A stretch of 56,416 nt of DNA from Paludibacteraceae bacterium (GTDB lineage: Bacteria; Bacteroidota; Bacteroidia; Bacteroidales; Paludibacteraceae). A program made the position numbers and the translations under genes. Positions 7,902 to 17,176 of this stretch are shown piece by piece. The stretch lies in contig JAFZGC010000048.1 in assembly GCA_017555595.1 (NCBI GenBank), positions 1-56,416 of the forward strand, given 5' to 3'. The first letter of the stretch is position 1; every line of letters begins with the position of its first letter. Below the pieces are notes generated by a model that saw nothing but the letters and a program-made list of their open reading frames with translations, ran no database searches and had not been told where the DNA came from.

Positions 7902-9980
7902 TTACCCCACTTGGCTACCGTTACGGACAGGGGCTGTGACTATGGTCACAACCAACTTGCCATCGGCATCTACAGCCGATAGGATCATACCTTGTGACTC
8001 AATGCCCATCATCTTACGAGGAGGGAAATTGGCAATAAACAAAACTTGTTTACCCACGAGTACAGAAGGATCTGGGTAGCTTTGTGCGATACCCGACAGG
8101 ATAGTGCGACCACCCATACCGTCATCCAAACGGAATTGCAAGAGGCGGTCGGACTTCTTAACTGGCTGGCAATCGAGGACAGTAGCTACACGGATGTCCA
8201 TCTTGCCAAACTCGTCGATATTGGTATTCTCCTTGATGTCAGCAGGACGCCAGTTCTTGAGAGCCTCTTGCTTCTCCGCCTTTTCGTTGGCCGTTTTGAT
8301 GTTAGCCAGGCGGTCGAGTTGAGCTTGGATGGTAGCATCCTCGATCTTCTCAAAGAGGAGGGATACTTCGCCCAAAGCTTGACCCTCTTGGAGGAGGTTG
8401 ATATTGCCGAGTGCCTCCCACTCTACCGCTGGCATTGACAACATTTCGCGGAGCTTAGCCGATGAGAATGGCAAGAATGGCTCGAATGCAATGCTCAGAT
8501 TAGCAGCGATTTGAAGAGCTAGGTGAAGGATAGTAGCGGTACGCTCCATGTCGGTCTTAGCTACCTTCCAAGGCTCGGTATCAGCGAGGTATTTGTTACC
8601 TATGCGCGCGAGGTTCATAGCCTCTTTTTGTGCATCACGGAAACGGAAGTCGCCCAAGAGTTTCTCCAATTCTGCTTTCACATTTTGGAACTCAGCGATG
8701 GTGTTGTGGTCGTATTCATTGAACGTGCCAGCCGCAGGAACTTTGCCATCGAAGTACTTTTTGGTGAGCACCAAAGCACGGTTAACGAAGTTGCCATAGA
8801 TGGCCACGAGCTCGTTGTTGTTGCGTGCTTGGAAATCCGCCCAAGTGAAGTCGTTGTCCTTGGTCTCAGGCGCGTTGGCGGTGAGGACATAGCGGAGAAC
8901 GTCTTGCTTGTCAGGGAAGTCCACGAGATACTCGTTGAGCCAAACAGCCCAGTTGCGTGAGGTAGATATCTTGTCGCCCTCGAGGTTGAGGAACTCGTTA
9001 GAAGGTACGTTATCAGGTACGATATAGCTGCCTTCTGCCTTGAGCATTGTAGGGAAGACAATGCAGTGGAAGACGATATTATCCTTTCCGATAAAGTGAA
9101 TGAGGCGGGTAGAAGGATCTTTCCACCAAGTCTCCCAATTACCAAACTGCTCAGGTTGAGCGTCGCAAAGCTCCTTGGTATTAGAGATATAACCAATAGG
9201 TGCGTCGAACCACACATAGAGCACTTTGCCCTCAGCACCTTCTACAGGCACAGGGATACCCCAATCGAGGTCGCGGGTCACGGCACGAGGACGGAGGCCA
9301 CCATCGAGCCAAGACTTGCATTGGCCATAGACATTTGGTCGCCACTCCTTGTGGTCTTGGAGGATCCACTCTTCGAGCCATTGTTGGTATTGATCAAGCG
9401 GGAGGTACCAGTGCTTGGTCTCCTTTTTGGTGAGTGGGTTGCCGTTGATGGCGTTGTATGGGTTGATGAGTTCGTCTGGCGACAGTGTTGCTCCACACTT
9501 CTCGCATTGATCGCCATAGGCGCCCGCTGCGTGACAACGAGGGCACTCGCCACGGATATTGCGATCGGTAAGGAACTCCTGGGTCTCAGGGTCGTAGAAC
9601 TGCTCGGATGTCTGCTCTACGAACTTGCCATCGTCATATAGTTTTCGGAAGAAATCCGAAGCCAACTTATGATGGGTCTTGCTGGTAGTTCGAGAATAGA
9701 CATCAAACGATATGCCGAATCCCTCGAATGAGTCTTTGATGATGTTGTGGTAGCGATCTACCACCTCTTGAGTAGTGATACCCTCTTTGCGTGCGCGGAT
9801 GGTAACAGGTACACCATGCTCGTCGCTACCGCCTACAAAGAGGACATTCTCACCCTTGAGGCGAAGGTAGCGGACATAGATGTCGGCTGGTACGTACACG
9901 CCCGCCAAGTGACCAATATGCACAGGACCATTGGCATAAGGTAGGGCTGTGGTTACAAGTGTTCGTTGAAAAGAATTCAT
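7902..9980 (-). CDS. metG: Methionyl-tRNA synthetase
   Basis: A 692-residue class I synthetase that charges tRNA-Met. The HIGH motif is at residues 21-24. The zinc-binding insertion has cysteines 146, 149, 159 and 162. The KMSKS loop appears as KISTS at 337-341. The C-terminal 100 residues (from about 590, [14 protein letters not shown]) form the OB-fold tRNA-binding domain. Length and domain order are those of the long bacterial MetG with the appended domain. It lies 12 bases after cdaA and 6 before the MATE gene. Confidence 0.97.
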   Translation of the reverse strand: MNSFQRTLVTTALPYANGPVHIGHLAGVYVPADIYVRYLRLKGENVLFVGGSDEHGVPVTIRARKEGITTQEVVDRYHNIIKDSFEGFGISFDVYSRTTSKTHHKLASDFFRKLYDDGKFVEQTSEQFYDPETQEFLTDRNIRGECPRCHAAGAYGDQCEKCGATLSPDELINPYNAINGNPLTKKETKHWYLPLDQYQQWLEEWILQDHKEWRPNVYGQCKSWLDGGLRPRAVTRDLDWGIPVPVEGAEGKVLYVWFDAPIGYISNTKELCDAQPEQFGNWETWWKDPSTRLIHFIGKDNIVFHCIVFPTMLKAEGSYIVPDNVPSNEFLNLEGDKISTSRNWAVWLNEYLVDFPDKQDVLRYVLTANAPETKDNDFTWADFQARNNNELVAIYGNFVNRALVLTKKYFDGKVPAAGTFNEYDHNTIAEFQNVKAELEKLLGDFRFRDAQKEAMNLARIGNKYLADTEPWKVAKTDMERTATILHLALQIAANLSIAFEPFLPFSSAKLREMLSMPAVEWEALGNINLLQEGQALGEVSLLFEKIEDATIQAQLDRLANIKTANEKAEKQEALKNWRPADIKENTNIDEFGKMDIRVATVLDCQPVKKSDRLLQFRLDDGMGGRTILSGIAQSYPDPSVLVGKQVLFIANFPPRKMMGIESQGMILSAVDADGKLVVTIVTAPVRNGSQVG

Positions 9981-9992
9981 ATTATTTACTAT

Positions 9993-10796
9993 TTATCTAT
10001 TTACATTAAGTTGCTTACTATCATTAGGTTTGGTAATACCGAATACTGGTGCAAGGTAATTGTGTTCAAGCTCGTTTATAGTTACAGTCTTTATCTTATT
10101 ACCTTGAGCCACAGATATTTTGCCTGTTTCTTCAGAAATTACGATGGCTAATGCATCGGTCTTTTCGGTTAATCCTAATGCTGCACGGTGACGAAGTCCA
10201 TATGATTTTGGCAAATCTTGACGCTTTGAAACGGGCAAAATACATGCAGTTGAGTGGATGCGTCCCGCTGAAATAATCATAGCTCCGTCATGCAAAGGCG
10301 TGTTTTTGAAAAAAATATTTTCAATTATTCGTACCGAGATAGCAGCATCAATAATCTCGCCCGTATCGGCATATTCACTTAATCCTTGTTGGTTGGTAAT
10401 CACAATCAATGCTCCCGTTTTAGATGATGCCATATGTGAGCAAGCGAGTACAATGCTGTCAATCAGTTTTTGTGTTGTTTCGTTTGTGCGTGTCCTTGAC
10501 CAATGATGACGAATACGTTCCATATTGAATCGTGCACCGATACCATAGAAAAATGATCGAATCTCGGTTTGAAAGATAATCACTAATGCGATTGCACCAA
10601 CACTCACAAATCGTTCAAACAATGCACTCGTCAATTCTAAATCGAAGACATAACTAACGAACATCCATGCTAATACGAATGCTAAAATACCCCAAAACAG
10701 GTTGCTGGCTCCCGAACGACGCAATAATTGATAGGCACCAAAGAGAATGGTGGATACTAACAATATATCAATGATGTCTTTTATGCCGATATACAT
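9993..10796 (-). CDS. cdaA: Diadenylate cyclase, membrane-bound CdaA type
   Basis: A 267-residue protein with three N-terminal membrane helices (about residues 5-22, 32-50 and 62-76) and a DisA_N cyclase domain. The catalytic DGA (170-172, in PLHDGAMII) and RHR (202-204, in LRHRAALG) motifs are intact. The enzyme joins two ATP into cyclic di-AMP, a second messenger for potassium and turgor control. It lies between folP (21 bases) and metG (12 bases) in one operon. A voltage-gated-type cation channel lies nearby at 14629-16338; any link to it is only a guess. Confidence 0.95.
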   Translation of the reverse strand: MYIGIKDIIDILLVSTILFGAYQLLRRSGASNLFWGILAFVLAWMFVSYVFDLELTSALFERFVSVGAIALVIIFQTEIRSFFYGIGARFNMERIRHHWSRTRTNETTQKLIDSIVLACSHMASSKTGALIVITNQQGLSEYADTGEIIDAAISVRIIENIFFKNTPLHDGAMIISAGRIHSTACILPVSKRQDLPKSYGLRHRAALGLTEKTDALAIVISEETGKISVAQGNKIKTVTINELEHNYLAPVFGITKPNDSKQLNVNR

Positions 10797-10817
10797 GTTC
10801 TTTTTATAGTTTGAAAA

Positions 10818-11654
10818 TTAAAGTTTAAGGGCAGATGACGTAAGGTTAAATACTTCTATAGCTTGTCGTGCAGCTTCTATATCATGTACTCGCAAAATAT
10901 TCGCCCCTCGTTCTAAAGCTAATACGTTAGCTGCAACAGTAGCTGGTAACACATCTTGTGGTGTATTTCCCAACGGCTGGTACAACATTGATTTACGGGA
11001 TATTCCTACTAATATTGGTGCGTGAATAACTTGTAAAATATCCAAATGTCGGAGAATAGTATAATTTTGCATAATAGTTTTACCAAAACCAAACCCTGGA
11101 TCAATAATCGTATCTGCAACCCCGTGACGATGTAGTAAATCAACTTGTTGTTGCAAAAAATCCAGTACCTGTGTTATTGTAAAATCGCTATCACTACACA
11201 GGTTTGTTGTTATTGGTTGTGAATGAGTCATCACGTAAGGGATACGGTATTTAGCAACAATATTCCACATGTCCCTATTGGCGTTTGCACCAGACACATC
11301 GTTAATCATATCAGCTCCATGGGCAATAGCTTGTTGAGCAATTTCGGGGCGAAACGTATCTACCGAGATAGGAGTGTCACTCCAGTGATGACGGATAATA
11401 TCCAATCCCCTACTAAGCAATTGCCACTCAATATCTGGTTTAACAGGTTGTGAATTAGGTCGCGTGGAACATGCACCAATATCCAATATGTCGGCACCAG
11501 AATCTAATGCACTCTCTACCTGACTCAAAAGAAACTGTTCGTCGGTGATATCGCACGACGTATAAAAACTATCGGGCGAAAGATTGATGATGGCCATCAC
11601 GCGAGGGCGTGAGAATGACATTACTTGGTTATGTATGCGAATTGACATTTCCAT
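10818..11654 (-). CDS. folP: Dihydropteroate synthase
   Basis: About 279 residues; it condenses p-aminobenzoate with the pterin pyrophosphate in folate synthesis. Signature blocks are VMAIINLSPDSFY, DIGACSTRPN (family usually DIGGESTRPG), DVSGAN, IIDPGFGFGKT and the substrate-binding SRKS. The promoter -7 box ends at 11664, which rules out the longest reading; starts at 11654 or 11648 give a leader of only a few bases. It is the first gene of the folP-cdaA-metG-MATE unit. Confidence 0.93.
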   Translation of the reverse strand: MEMSIRIHNQVMSFSRPRVMAIINLSPDSFYTSCDITDEQFLLSQVESALDSGADILDIGACSTRPNSQPVKPDIEWQLLSRGLDIIRHHWSDTPISVDTFRPEIAQQAIAHGADMINDVSGANANRDMWNIVAKYRIPYVMTHSQPITTNLCSDSDFTITQVLDFLQQQVDLLHRHGVADTIIDPGFGFGKTIMQNYTILRHLDILQVIHAPILVGISRKSMLYQPLGNTPQDVLPATVAANVLALERGANILRVHDIEAARQAIEVFNLTSSALKL

Positions 11655-11663
11655 TTTGACCTG

Positions 11664-11695
11664 CAAAGTTACAAAAAATATTGGGATTACACCAA
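11664..11695 (-). promoter_or_regulatory. Promoter of the folP operon
   Basis: The minus-strand -7 box TAACTTTG is at 11671-11664 with TTG at 11695-11693, a spacer of 21. It is divergent from the gldJ promoter about 110 bases away. Confidence 0.6.
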
Positions 11696-11797
11696 GGTTT
11701 TAGCAAAAAGTATAAGAAAAAAGTGCGTTTTTTTTAGAAAATGTATATTTTAAACACTTTTTATGTGTTTTTTTTAGGATAGTTGCATTTTTTTTTG

Positions 11798-11805
11798 TAA
11801 CTTTG
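11798..11805 (+). promoter_or_regulatory. -7 box of the gldJ-gcvH promoter
   Basis: TAACTTTG at 11798-11805 places the transcript start near 11812, which favours the ATG at 11843 over that at 11822. A clear -33 box at the usual distance was not seen. Confidence 0.55.
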
Positions 11806-11842
11806 CAGGCTGAAATGAAAAATGAATATATTTTGTGATATT

Positions 11843-13495
11843 ATGAATACAAAGACAAAGATTACACTTTTAGGATTGGTTTTTATTATGATAGCTTGCC
11901 AATCGCGTGAACTTACAGTACAAACATCCTACTTAACAGGATGGAAGAACTTTGACAACAAAACCACAAATTTTGAGGCATATGCAGGATCTAACACAAC
12001 CACACCGACGGGTATGGTTGCTATTCCAGGTGGATCGTTTACTATTGGACAAATGGATGAGTTTATCACAGTGTCTCGCAATAGTGAACGCCGAACACTT
12101 ACTGTTAGTTCTTTCTATATGGATAAGTATGAGGTTACTAATTTAGGCTGGAGAGAGTATGTAGAGTGGACTGCATATGTGTTTGGAAATTACAACCAAG
12201 ATTTGGTAAATGCAACTCTTCCAGATACTTCGGTTTGGCGCGAAGAAATGGCATATAATGAACCATATGTGGATAACTATTTCCGTCACCCTGCATATAG
12301 CTTCTATCCTGTTGTGGGTGTATCTTGGGATCAGGCTATGGCTTTTTGCCAATGGCGCACAGATCGGGTTAACGAGAAGAGATTGGTGGATGGTAAGTTT
12401 ATAGAGCGATTGCCTTATGATAAAATTGGTCCTAATGGGTATATGACCGAACAACAGATAGACATCTTCTTGAAGCAAAATGCTAAACATCCTGAATATG
12501 CTAAATATAATAAAGTGGCGGTAGAACTTCCGTTGTCGGTGGCTAAACAACATGGATATGAGGGTTCTGAAATTGTAGGTGAAGATGGTATTGAACCTAT
12601 GGTTACCATGTATCAATTGCCATATGAATGGGTAAGAGATCAGTTTGCTTTTAATACGGAGAAGTATTTACATGCCTCGGAATACACCCCAACGATGGGA
12701 AAAGGTATTGATCGTAAGGTAAAGAGCGCTGATGGTGTGATGGTAATTGGTTATCGCCTGCCAACTGAGGCAGAGTGGGAGTATGCTGCTTTTGCGCCAA
12801 TGGCAGAAGATGAAAATTATGGTAGCCCATCCAATGGAAAAATTTATCCATGGTCAGGATTGCATCCTCGTGATTTAAGCAAGAAGAGCAAAGGAAAAAT
12901 GTTAGCAAACTTTGTCCGTGGACGAGGAGACTTAATGGGAATCGCAGGAGCACCAAACGATGGATACGTTATCACGGCACCAGTAGATGCTTTTGCTGCA
13001 AATGATTTTGGATTGTATAATATGGCAGGTAATGTAAACGAATGGGTATTGGATGTATATCGTGAAACAAGTTTTGGAATAATGACGGAGTATAATCCAT
13101 ATCGTGGAAATGTGTATTCTCGTTTACAAAAAGATGAAGATGATAAACCTATACTCACAGCTACTGGATGTCTTGCTGTGGATTTCGGATCAAAGAATGA
13201 CAAACGAGATTTTAAGGATGGAGACCTCGCTTCTCGTATAGATACCGATTATCCGTTGGACACAACAGGTATGAGTGAAGAGCAAATGGCAGAGGTGAAA
13301 TATGATCCAACTGATATTTTAGCTCCTCGTATCACTAAAACAACACGAGTGTACAAAGGAGGTTCTTGGAATGATCGTATCTATTGGCTGAATCCAACCA
13401 CCCGTCGATATTTAGATCAAAGTAGATCATCAAATACAATTGGCTTCCGTTGTGCTATGAGTGTTTTAGGTGACGATATGCAAACACAAAATTAA
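11843..13495 (+). CDS. gldJ: Gliding-motility/T9SS lipoprotein GldJ-like, FGE-sulfatase domain
   Basis: About 550 residues. From the start at 11843 there is a lipoprotein signal ending at LVFIMIAC. The body is a formylglycine-generating-enzyme (SUMF1) fold: MVAIPGGSFTIGQ, FYMDKYEVTNLGW, AYNEPYVDNYFRHPAY, YPVVGVSWDQAMAFCQWRTDRVN, YRLPTEAEWEYAA, YNMAGNVNEWVLD, VYKGGSWNDR and IGFRCAM. The block NATLPDTSVW...AYNEPYV...WRTDRVNEKR fits GldJ better than GldK. GldJ stabilises GldK and is part of the outer-membrane ring of the type IX secretion system; it lacks enzyme activity. The other T9SS core genes are not adjacent. gcvH follows after 20 bases. Confidence 0.8.
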   Translation: MNTKTKITLLGLVFIMIACQSRELTVQTSYLTGWKNFDNKTTNFEAYAGSNTTTPTGMVAIPGGSFTIGQMDEFITVSRNSERRTLTVSSFYMDKYEVTNLGWREYVEWTAYVFGNYNQDLVNATLPDTSVWREEMAYNEPYVDNYFRHPAYSFYPVVGVSWDQAMAFCQWRTDRVNEKRLVDGKFIERLPYDKIGPNGYMTEQQIDIFLKQNAKHPEYAKYNKVAVELPLSVAKQHGYEGSEIVGEDGIEPMVTMYQLPYEWVRDQFAFNTEKYLHASEYTPTMGKGIDRKVKSADGVMVIGYRLPTEAEWEYAAFAPMAEDENYGSPSNGKIYPWSGLHPRDLSKKSKGKMLANFVRGRGDLMGIAGAPNDGYVITAPVDAFAANDFGLYNMAGNVNEWVLDVYRETSFGIMTEYNPYRGNVYSRLQKDEDDKPILTATGCLAVDFGSKNDKRDFKDGDLASRIDTDYPLDTTGMSEEQMAEVKYDPTDILAPRITKTTRVYKGGSWNDRIYWLNPTTRRYLDQSRSSNTIGFRCAMSVLGDDMQTQN

Positions 13496-13515
13496 TTTAT
13501 TATAATCAATCAGTT

Positions 13516-13893
13516 ATGAATATCCCAGCAGAATTACGCTACACCCGTGAACACGAATGGATTCGTGTGGAAGGTGATTTGGCTTATGTCGGTATTACGG
13601 ATTATGCACAATCCGAATTAGGCGAGATTGTTTTCCTTGATATTAATACACAAGGAGAAACGCTTGAACAAAACGAAGTGTTTGGTTCTGTCGAAGCTGT
13701 CAAAACAGTTAGTGATTTGAATATGCCTGTAGCAGGTGAAGTTTTAGAGGTTAACGAGACTATTAATGACCAGCCAGAATTAGTAAACAACGACCCATAT
13801 GGCGCAGGTTGGATGATTAAAATCCAAATGAAAGATCCTGCTGAATTAGATACGCTACTTGATTCTGTGGCTTACCAAGAGATGATAGGATAA
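13516..13893 (+). CDS. gcvH: Glycine cleavage system H protein
   Basis: A 125-residue lipoyl carrier protein of full length. The lipoylated lysine is Lys63 in GSVEAVKTVSD, and RYTREHEWI at the N terminus is characteristic. It shuttles the aminomethyl group between the P, T and L proteins of the glycine cleavage complex. None of the partner genes is in the window. It is probably co-transcribed with gldJ and closed by a strong terminator. Confidence 0.96.
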   Translation: MNIPAELRYTREHEWIRVEGDLAYVGITDYAQSELGEIVFLDINTQGETLEQNEVFGSVEAVKTVSDLNMPVAGEVLEVNETINDQPELVNNDPYGAGWMIKIQMKDPAELDTLLDSVAYQEMIG

Positions 13894-13912
13894 TCCAATG
13901 TATCATAAAAGA

Positions 13913-13950
13913 TGAGGGTGTGTCTGCGTTTTGACACACCCTCATTCTTT
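13913..13950 (+). terminator. Terminator after gcvH
   Basis: TGAGGGTGTGTC at 13913-13924 pairs perfectly with GACACACCCTCA at 13933-13944 across an 8-base loop, followed by TTCTTTCT. The stretch on to 14063 shows nothing else. Confidence 0.85.
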
Positions 13951-14063
13951 CTCCATTATCTCCACATATCTTGCGGATTTTCCTAGCAAGTTTCGCAATA
14001 GCAGTTAGGATATCTATTGTCTATTTGTAGCTAATCGGTGGCTTTTGTCTTTAGAACTATTAC

Positions 14064-14621
14064 CTACGAAAAGCAATGCGAGAGGTTTTTTAGTACCTGT
14101 CCAATTGTTCGTTGAGCAAGTGGCAAGTCCATGTTTTTAGGTATATGCACAAAAATGGCTTGTTGGTGTAGATACAATGCCTCATAATACACACGGTTAC
14201 AGACATATAATCCTGCAGAATTAGATACTTGTATGGGCAGTACATTATCTGTACAAAATCTCAATAACTCCTTGATTGGTAGCGATGTTTGTAAGGCGAG
14301 TGGTTGATGAGGGTAAATGGTTTCCTCGTTCGAGATATAGCCATCATTATCGCCTTTTGTGCTGTCCATCATATTGATAGCAAAGCGCTCCAGACGGATA
14401 TTTTCGCCCTCTGGATATTGCCCGAGCATGATGACAATGTCGGGTGTATATGTAGATATCGCTTCTTGCAATACTAATGGTGCGCGCTTAAAACTCACAG
14501 GCAAACACACTTTCTCTATTGCCCAATCCGCGATGGAATCAGGCAATAGAGAAAGAACGGATTGTGTGATATTTGTCTCCGCCCCACCAAAAGGCTCAAA
14601 GGCGGTAACAAGAACGCGCAT
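14064..14621 (-). CDS. pcp: Pyroglutamyl-peptidase I
   Basis: A 185-residue C15 cysteine peptidase that removes N-terminal pyroglutamate from peptides. The opening VLVTAFEPFGG is the family signature. The catalytic triad is visible as Glu in RLERFAIN, Cys in SAGLYVCNRVYY and His in FVHIPKN. Length is slightly short of the usual 200-215, because the C terminus ends soon after the histidine helix. It starts 7 bases after the channel gene stop and is probably co-transcribed with it. Confidence 0.9.
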   Translation of the reverse strand: MRVLVTAFEPFGGAETNITQSVLSLLPDSIADWAIEKVCLPVSFKRAPLVLQEAISTYTPDIVIMLGQYPEGENIRLERFAINMMDSTKGDNDGYISNEETIYPHQPLALQTSLPIKELLRFCTDNVLPIQVSNSAGLYVCNRVYYEALYLHQQAIFVHIPKNMDLPLAQRTIGQVLKNLSHCFS

Positions 14622-14628
14622 ATAGATG

Positions 14629-16338
14629 TTAGTTTACATAATCTTCCATACCAAAGTCTTTACCTTTAGGGCGAGTAACCATTTCGGGAGGAAGTACTAA
14701 TGCTTTTTCTGGTTCTAGAGTATCATGTAATTTTTCACTCATACTCTTGATTATAGACAAGAAATGTGCATCATATAACCAAACACGACATTCTACACGA
14801 ATGGTAAAGACATTGTCTGCAACAATATGGTGTGCTATATTGTTTTTGCCAATAGCATACCATTCGTTCTTATCCGACTTATAGCCGTATTCTTTTTCTA
14901 ATTCTTCGGAAACAGCATTGTACATTTTATCAAACAATGAATAATCAGAAATACGACTGTTTGGGTCATCATATGAATCATCATGTTTGGTACTATTGTA
15001 GCAGAAATGAATTTGTGTTGGACGACTGAGCAAACCAATTGCACCTAATATTGGTATTACCCAACTACCTTCTTTTGCAGATAATCTATTGATATCCTCA
15101 ATAAATAATGGTAAGTTAGGGCAAGCATTTACATCCGATACATTGTAATAAGTAGTTGGATTATCTGGATCTGACTCTATGTCCTTGGCAACATAATTGA
15201 AACCACCTAATTTAGCGATATGATAAGCCAACCAACCAGTTGCCGGTTCTGTATGTCCAGAGGTACTAACAATTGTCACTTTTGATCCTCTATCAATGCA
15301 ACAGCCATATGGTCTATTCTTGTAGTAGTTTATTACTACTACTTTATTTTCAGGTTCATCTTGTGAGTTTTTTGCATCCATAAGATTATATAGATGCAAA
15401 CAATCAGATGTTTTCACAGCTTCTAAGATATTCTCTTGTGTTAGAAATTTACGAGTCAATATACGGTCTAAAGGGATATATCGAGGTACATAGAAAAGTC
15501 CAGTATGTTGTTGATCCTTATCAAATTTAAACGAATGTACAATGCTATTAATATATCCCTCTATCTTCTCCTTCTTCTCATCTTTCTCCATCACTTCGGT
15601 GAAGGCGGAACCAATCAATCCGGCAGGTACGGCGAAGATAGCAATACCTAATATACCAATGATGCAGGCAATGATACGTCCGGTGAAAGTTATAGGTGGC
15701 GTATCAGCAAAACCACCAGGGTCGCCGATATACTGCGCAAATGCCCAAACGACTGATGTCCAACCATTATTATACACTTCTGGTTGCGCTTCGTGCTCCA
15801 CGAAGAAGAGTACAAAAGACAAGATGAGCGTCACAATGGCCAAGAACTGAAGCGATACCTTCATCTCATCCTTCTTTGAACTGATTGCACGTGAAAGGAT
15901 ACTGAAAGCCTTCATATAGCGGAATATACGCAGCAGTCGAGCGATACGCAGTGCCTTGAGTGCCACATATGGGATAGGCATAAAGAAGTGCAGATAGAAC
16001 GGATAGGTAGAGAGGATATCAATCAATCCGTAGAAGGAGAAGCAATAACGCACGCGTCCCCAGAACCCTTTGTATTTAGGATCCAACTGGTCGGCATTCC
16101 AGATACGCAAACTCACCTCTATAGTAAAGAAAGCGGTTGTAAGATAGTCAATAACATGGAGCCATGTACCATAACGCGCTACAATACCGTCGTAGGTAGA
16201 AAGGAAAACTTCAATGGTGGATAGAACAATAAAACCGATGATGGCATAGTCAACATAGTTATGCCATTGCTTGGTGTGCAAGTTATCGTCAAAGACGCGA
16301 TTTAGTTCTTGCTTGAATTTGAGAATTTTTGGGTTCAT
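14629..16338 (-). CDS. Voltage-gated-type cation channel with unusual filter and large C-terminal domain
   Basis: A 569-residue protein. The N-terminal 250 residues have six membrane segments plus a pore loop. The S4 helix carries Arg131, 134, 137 and 140 at three-residue spacing, as in voltage sensors. The pore loop is WAFAQYIGDPGGFADTP (198-214) where potassium channels have T(V/I)GYGD, so ion selectivity is uncertain. The pore helix ends in IAIFAVPAGLIGSAF, as in potassium channels. Residues 260-569 form a cytoplasmic domain not recognised here, containing STSGHTEPATGW and an acidic stretch. It sits between an outer-membrane protein gene (20 bases upstream) and pcp. Confidence 0.75.
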   Translation of the reverse strand: MNPKILKFKQELNRVFDDNLHTKQWHNYVDYAIIGFIVLSTIEVFLSTYDGIVARYGTWLHVIDYLTTAFFTIEVSLRIWNADQLDPKYKGFWGRVRYCFSFYGLIDILSTYPFYLHFFMPIPYVALKALRIARLLRIFRYMKAFSILSRAISSKKDEMKVSLQFLAIVTLILSFVLFFVEHEAQPEVYNNGWTSVVWAFAQYIGDPGGFADTPPITFTGRIIACIIGILGIAIFAVPAGLIGSAFTEVMEKDEKKEKIEGYINSIVHSFKFDKDQQHTGLFYVPRYIPLDRILTRKFLTQENILEAVKTSDCLHLYNLMDAKNSQDEPENKVVVINYYKNRPYGCCIDRGSKVTIVSTSGHTEPATGWLAYHIAKLGGFNYVAKDIESDPDNPTTYYNVSDVNACPNLPLFIEDINRLSAKEGSWVIPILGAIGLLSRPTQIHFCYNSTKHDDSYDDPNSRISDYSLFDKMYNAVSEELEKEYGYKSDKNEWYAIGKNNIAHHIVADNVFTIRVECRVWLYDAHFLSIIKSMSEKLHDTLEPEKALVLPPEMVTRPKGKDFGMEDYVN

Positions 16339-16358
16339 ATTTTATAGTGATTTGTTTC

Positions 16359-17120
16359 TTACGGATTTATCAGCCATGCTACACCAAGTCCTACATTGGA
16401 GTACATGGCAGGATCTTGGCAGTTGATAGAGGCATAGACATCCAGTTGTACACGATGGTAAGGCATATAGGTAAAACCTGCGTCTAAGTTCCAATCTGCT
16501 TCGGTGTGGGTGTTGAGACGAGTAAAATAGTTGTAACTCTCCACAAATGCGCCCCATTGGTCATTAATAGTAAAGCCAAGGCATAGTGCGAGGAAGGTGC
16601 TGGGGGTAGCATCTACGCCATTCCATTCTGCACCCAAATTATAGCACAGGTTCAGCCAATCGGTCACATCATTCTCAAAGAGCAGATATAGACTTGGTGC
16701 TACATGCGAAGTTTGGAATGTTTCTTTGGTGATAGGTATGGCGATATTCGCCAAGAAACTGATTCTAGGTACGGCTTTCCAACCGTCAAACACACGAATC
16801 TTGGTACCCAATATAAATGGTTCAACCTGATATTGCCATTTTGCATCGGAATACAATGTTCCATCATACTCCAAGCGCAGCTCCGCAAAGGGCGCTACAC
16901 CAAAGCGCAGCATGGTAGTGGGTAATGTGAACGAGTGTTGACGATCAGCATAATCCCATTGGAAACCCGTCTCCCATTGAATGGTTTTGAACGGCAGTAC
17001 ACCCACGCCCGTCGCCATACCAGGACGATCCGCAGCCAGTGGCTCTGCGTTTTCTACATCCTGCGCATGTAAGCACACCGCAGCGAATGTAAATAAGAGT
17101 AAAAGTGATATTTTCTTCAT
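16359..17120 (-). CDS. Outer-membrane beta-barrel protein, phenol MetA-like transporter family
   Basis: A 253-residue protein with a signal peptide cut after HAQ. It opens with LAADRPGMATGVGVLP, typical of the MetA-pathway-like porins, followed by alternating strands such as TIQWETGFQWDY, AELRLEYDG, GLGVAWL and a closing LINP. The family has no firmly assigned substrate; the name reflects homology only. A palindromic leader hairpin at 17143-17168 lies just upstream of the start and also occurs before the KAP NTPase gene. It is probably followed by the channel and pcp genes in one transcript. Confidence 0.75.
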   Translation of the reverse strand: MKKISLLLLFTFAAVCLHAQDVENAEPLAADRPGMATGVGVLPFKTIQWETGFQWDYADRQHSFTLPTTMLRFGVAPFAELRLEYDGTLYSDAKWQYQVEPFILGTKIRVFDGWKAVPRISFLANIAIPITKETFQTSHVAPSLYLLFENDVTDWLNLCYNLGAEWNGVDATPSTFLALCLGFTINDQWGAFVESYNYFTRLNTHTEADWNLDAGFTYMPYHRVQLDVYASINCQDPAMYSNVGLGVAWLINP

Positions 17121-17129
17121 ATTTTCTTG

Positions 17130-17175
17130 TTTTTCTTTGCAAGTCAGCGGAAACCCAATCCCGCTGACCTAGAGT
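17130..17175 (-). repeat. Leader hairpin repeat, copy before the outer-membrane protein gene
   Basis: GTCAGCGG at 17143-17150 pairs with CCGCTGAC at 17161-17168 around AAACCCAATC. With its flanks (TTTTTCTTTGCA on one side, CTA on the other) it matches 18781-18820 almost exactly. It lies 22 bases upstream of the start codon on the minus strand. Confidence 0.7.
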
Positions 17176-17176
17176 A

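Noticed and set aside
11843..13495. Assignment as GldK or as an active formylglycine-generating enzyme
   Set aside because: Block order (LPDTSVW, AYNEPYV, WRTDRVNEKR) fits GldJ better, and the lipobox argues for the structural T9SS branch.
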